Source of the DNA: a bacterium
GTDB lineage: Bacteria > Margulisbacteria > Marinamargulisbacteria > UBA817 > JAQBTH01
Assembly: GCA_027623425.1 (NCBI GenBank)
Contig: JAQBTH010000007.1
Coordinates: 1 to 42,770, forward strand
Direction of reading: 5' to 3'
DNA: 42,770 nucleotides
In this document: positions 41,146 through 42,770 of the stretch, one piece after another
How positions within the stretch are numbered: position 1 is the first letter of the stretch
How the letters are laid out: each line of letters starts with the position of its first letter
Program-made: the position numbers and the translations under genes
Notes under the pieces: model-generated
The model's database searches: none
Told to the model about the DNA's origin: nothing
The model's input: the letters and a program-made list of their open reading frames with translations, nothing else

Positions 41146-41988
41146 ATGAAAAAGCATTTAAATATCTATATCACTGTAGCATTACTCGCAACAGTTTCGG
41201 TGTTACCAGCATGTACAGAGAAAAAAGACGGACCAGTTTTGGCAACCGTTGGTATGGAAAAAATTTATGAGCAAGATTTAAACGAACGCATCGTTCAGTT
41301 TCCGCCTCAAACTCAAGCCTATTTGCAAGACAAAGCAAATAAAGTAAAGCTTTTGGATCAGATGGTAGATGAAATCGTATTGGTTAAATACGCTAAAAAG
41401 CAGGGTATTAATCGCAGCGACGACTACAAAGCACAATTAAAAGAAGCAAAAAAGCAGTTGTTATTAGCGCAACTCATTCAGGATAAAGTAGACGGGAATC
41501 TTAGCGTAGATGAAACTGAAATCGCGCAGTATTACGAACAAAACAAAGCCCAGTTTGCCCCAGTAGAACGCCGTCGTGTGTCACATATTCTAACAAAAAC
41601 CAACGCTGATGCTGAGAAAGCATTGCGAGAGCTTCGTAATGGCACAAGCTTTGAAGCTGTTGCGCGCAAACATTCAATTGACCCATCGAAAGAAAATGGT
41701 GGCGACTTAGGTTGGATTGTTAAAGAACAAGTTGTGCCTGAATTTGCTAAAGCCGCTTACCAAATTAGCGCAAAAGGACGTCGTTCTGGCATTATTAAAA
41801 GCCAATTCGGTTACCACATTATTAAATTGGTCGACGTAAACACCCGTCCAGCGATTTCATTAGAGCAAGCCTCTGCACAGATTGAACAGCAACTCACGTC
41901 GCAACGCCGTCAAGACGCATTCGATACCATGCTTAAAGAAGCAAAAGACGCCGTTAAGATCGTTAAAAACGTTAGCGAGTTAAAATAA
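41146..41988 (+). CDS. Parvulin-type peptidyl-prolyl isomerase lipoprotein (PrsA/SurA-like)
   Basis: 280 residues. Lipoprotein signal peptide with lipobox LPAC (Cys23); a SurA_N/PrsA-like helical chaperone domain (about 30-130: LDQMVDEIVLVKYAKKQGI); then a rotamase domain (about 133-235: RRRVSHILTKTNADAEKALRELRNGTSFEAVARKHSIDPSKENGGDLGWI, KSQFGYHIIKLVDV) with the family's conserved His and Gly residues; and a C-terminal helix that completes the chaperone lobe. It would help fold exported or outer-membrane proteins in the periplasm. It ends one base before the apparent ispE start, so the two genes look translationally coupled. Confidence 0.9.
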   Translation: MKKHLNIYITVALLATVSVLPACTEKKDGPVLATVGMEKIYEQDLNERIVQFPPQTQAYLQDKANKVKLLDQMVDEIVLVKYAKKQGINRSDDYKAQLKEAKKQLLLAQLIQDKVDGNLSVDETEIAQYYEQNKAQFAPVERRRVSHILTKTNADAEKALRELRNGTSFEAVARKHSIDPSKENGGDLGWIVKEQVVPEFAKAAYQISAKGRRSGIIKSQFGYHIIKLVDVNTRPAISLEQASAQIEQQLTSQRRQDAFDTMLKEAKDAVKIVKNVSELK

Positions 41989-41989
41989 A

Positions 41990-42770
41990 ATTAACTGTCC
42001 AGCTAAGTTAAATCTGTCGTTGTTGGTGTTTGCCCCTCGGGATTCCGATGGGTATCACCCGCTTCAGTCGGTGTTTCAAACCATTGCGTTTGGTGACACC
42101 CTATCGGTCGAGGTACAAGACACCCCAGGTTTCAAACTCACACATTCCGGTCTCCACATACCTGGCGATGGTTCTAATATTATTTCGCGCATTTACACCC
42201 ATTACGCCGCCCAACTTAAATTTGGGTATCACGTTAATTTGCATAAACAAATTCCGGTCGGGGCGGGCTTAGGAGGCGGCAGCAGCAACGCGGCCACTTT
42301 TCTGAAAACGTTAAATGCCCATGAAGGGTGGGGGTGGACTTCGGATAACCTTGAAGCAGAAGGTGTGAAATTTGGCGCTGACGTGCCGTTCTTTGTAAAC
42401 GGGGGAACTCAGCTCGTTGAAGGCATAGGTGAGCGCCTAACACCTCTAGAACCACGTCCTAAGCGTTACTTTGTGCTAATCAATCCGAACATACATTCTG
42501 ACACGTCGGCTGTTTACGCGGCATACGATGCGGCCGCACAGTTCCCCGCGCTGTCCGATGTTCCAGACTGGATGCGACACTCCCACGTCGGAGAGAATAG
42601 TTTGTGGCCGGTCGTAAAAGCACGCATTCCTGAGTTGGCCGATTTAGACCAGTGGTTGAAATCAAATAACGGACCAGAGTTGCATCTGTCTGGATCTGGC
42701 GCCACGGTATTTTTAACGATGAGTGATGAAAGCCGTGCGCGCACATGGGAAGCGACGATTCGCAAAACAT
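41990..42770 (+). CDS. ispE: 4-diphosphocytidyl-2-C-methyl-D-erythritol kinase, 3' end cut by window
   Basis: GHMP kinase of the non-mevalonate isoprenoid pathway, phosphorylating CDP-methylerythritol. Translation from 41990 gives (M)NCPAKLNLSLLVFAPRDSDGYHPLQSVFQT, IPVGAGLGGGSSNAATFLKTL (ATP-binding glycine loop), EGVKFGADVPFFVNGGTQLVEGIGE and, near the edge, LHLSGSGATVFL. The conserved catalytic PAKLNL motif must be included, but the frame has a TAA at 41981-41983 and no ATG, GTG or TTG between it and that motif. The only plausible start is ATT 41990, one base after the upstream stop. About 260 residues are present; the C-terminus lies outside the window. Confidence 0.9.
   Translation, partial: MNCPAKLNLSLLVFAPRDSDGYHPLQSVFQTIAFGDTLSVEVQDTPGFKLTHSGLHIPGDGSNIISRIYTHYAAQLKFGYHVNLHKQIPVGAGLGGGSSNAATFLKTLNAHEGWGWTSDNLEAEGVKFGADVPFFVNGGTQLVEGIGERLTPLEPRPKRYFVLINPNIHSDTSAVYAAYDAAAQFPALSDVPDWMRHSHVGENSLWPVVKARIPELADLDQWLKSNNGPELHLSGSGATVFLTMSDESRARTWEATIRKT

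Noticed and set aside
42030-42770. Open frames on both strands at the right end
   Set aside because: The plus-strand frame from 41990 encodes IspE with all family motifs, so the others are shadows.

Overview
The window is a gene-dense chromosomal stretch from a diderm (Gram-negative type) bacterium. Several secreted proteins carry lipoprotein signal peptides, and there is an export-type ABC transporter next to nucleotide-sugar and glycosyltransferase genes. The genes point to an aerobic, fatty-acid-degrading heterotroph. The phylum cannot be fixed from sequence reading alone. The long FadE-type acyl-CoA dehydrogenase is of gammaproteobacterial style, whereas the order rpsO-pnp-M16 peptidase is seen in several non-proteobacterial lineages. 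No rRNA, tRNA, CRISPR array, phage module or transposase was found.

Layout. 1-6141: a small membrane protein; a leftward operon of two 4-TM EamA/SMR-like transporters and an aspartate-type aminotransferase; a large unknown lipoprotein; aspartokinase followed directly by a PlsY-like membrane protein. 6162-9141: an unknown protein, an M23 peptidase and a DUF1554-type lipoprotein broken at a T7 run. 9374-17231: a tight beta-oxidation operon (small membrane protein, acyl-CoA synthetase, thiolase, FadJ/FadB-like bifunctional enzyme, FadE). 17224-21069: an orphan gene ending in a C13/G13 tract, CstA, and the fluoride channel FluC. 21070-25198: a leftward operon accC-nusB-ribE-ribBA-ribH. 25293-32501: a lipoprotein, leuS, then rpsO, pnp and an M16 peptidase. 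32555-40132: a glycan-type cluster (nucleotidyltransferase-PfkB fusion, sugar nucleotidyltransferase, N-truncated DegT aminotransferase, ABC exporter, TIGR04372-like glycosyltransferase, zinc dehydrogenase). 40154-42770: two small unknown genes, a parvulin-type lipoprotein isomerase, and the 5' part of ispE, which seems to start with ATT.

The most unusual signals are five. (1) A -10 box recurs 6 to 9 bases before the start codon in at least eight genes, implying widespread leaderless mRNAs and deciding several starts. (2) A short palindromic element occurs inside two unrelated conserved genes (cstA and leuS), in frame, with compensatory changes between its arms. (3) There is a 13-base G/C homopolymer at the end of an orphan gene. 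(4) A T7 run splits a lipoprotein. (5) ispE lacks any canonical start codon. I found no clear new defence or mobile system.
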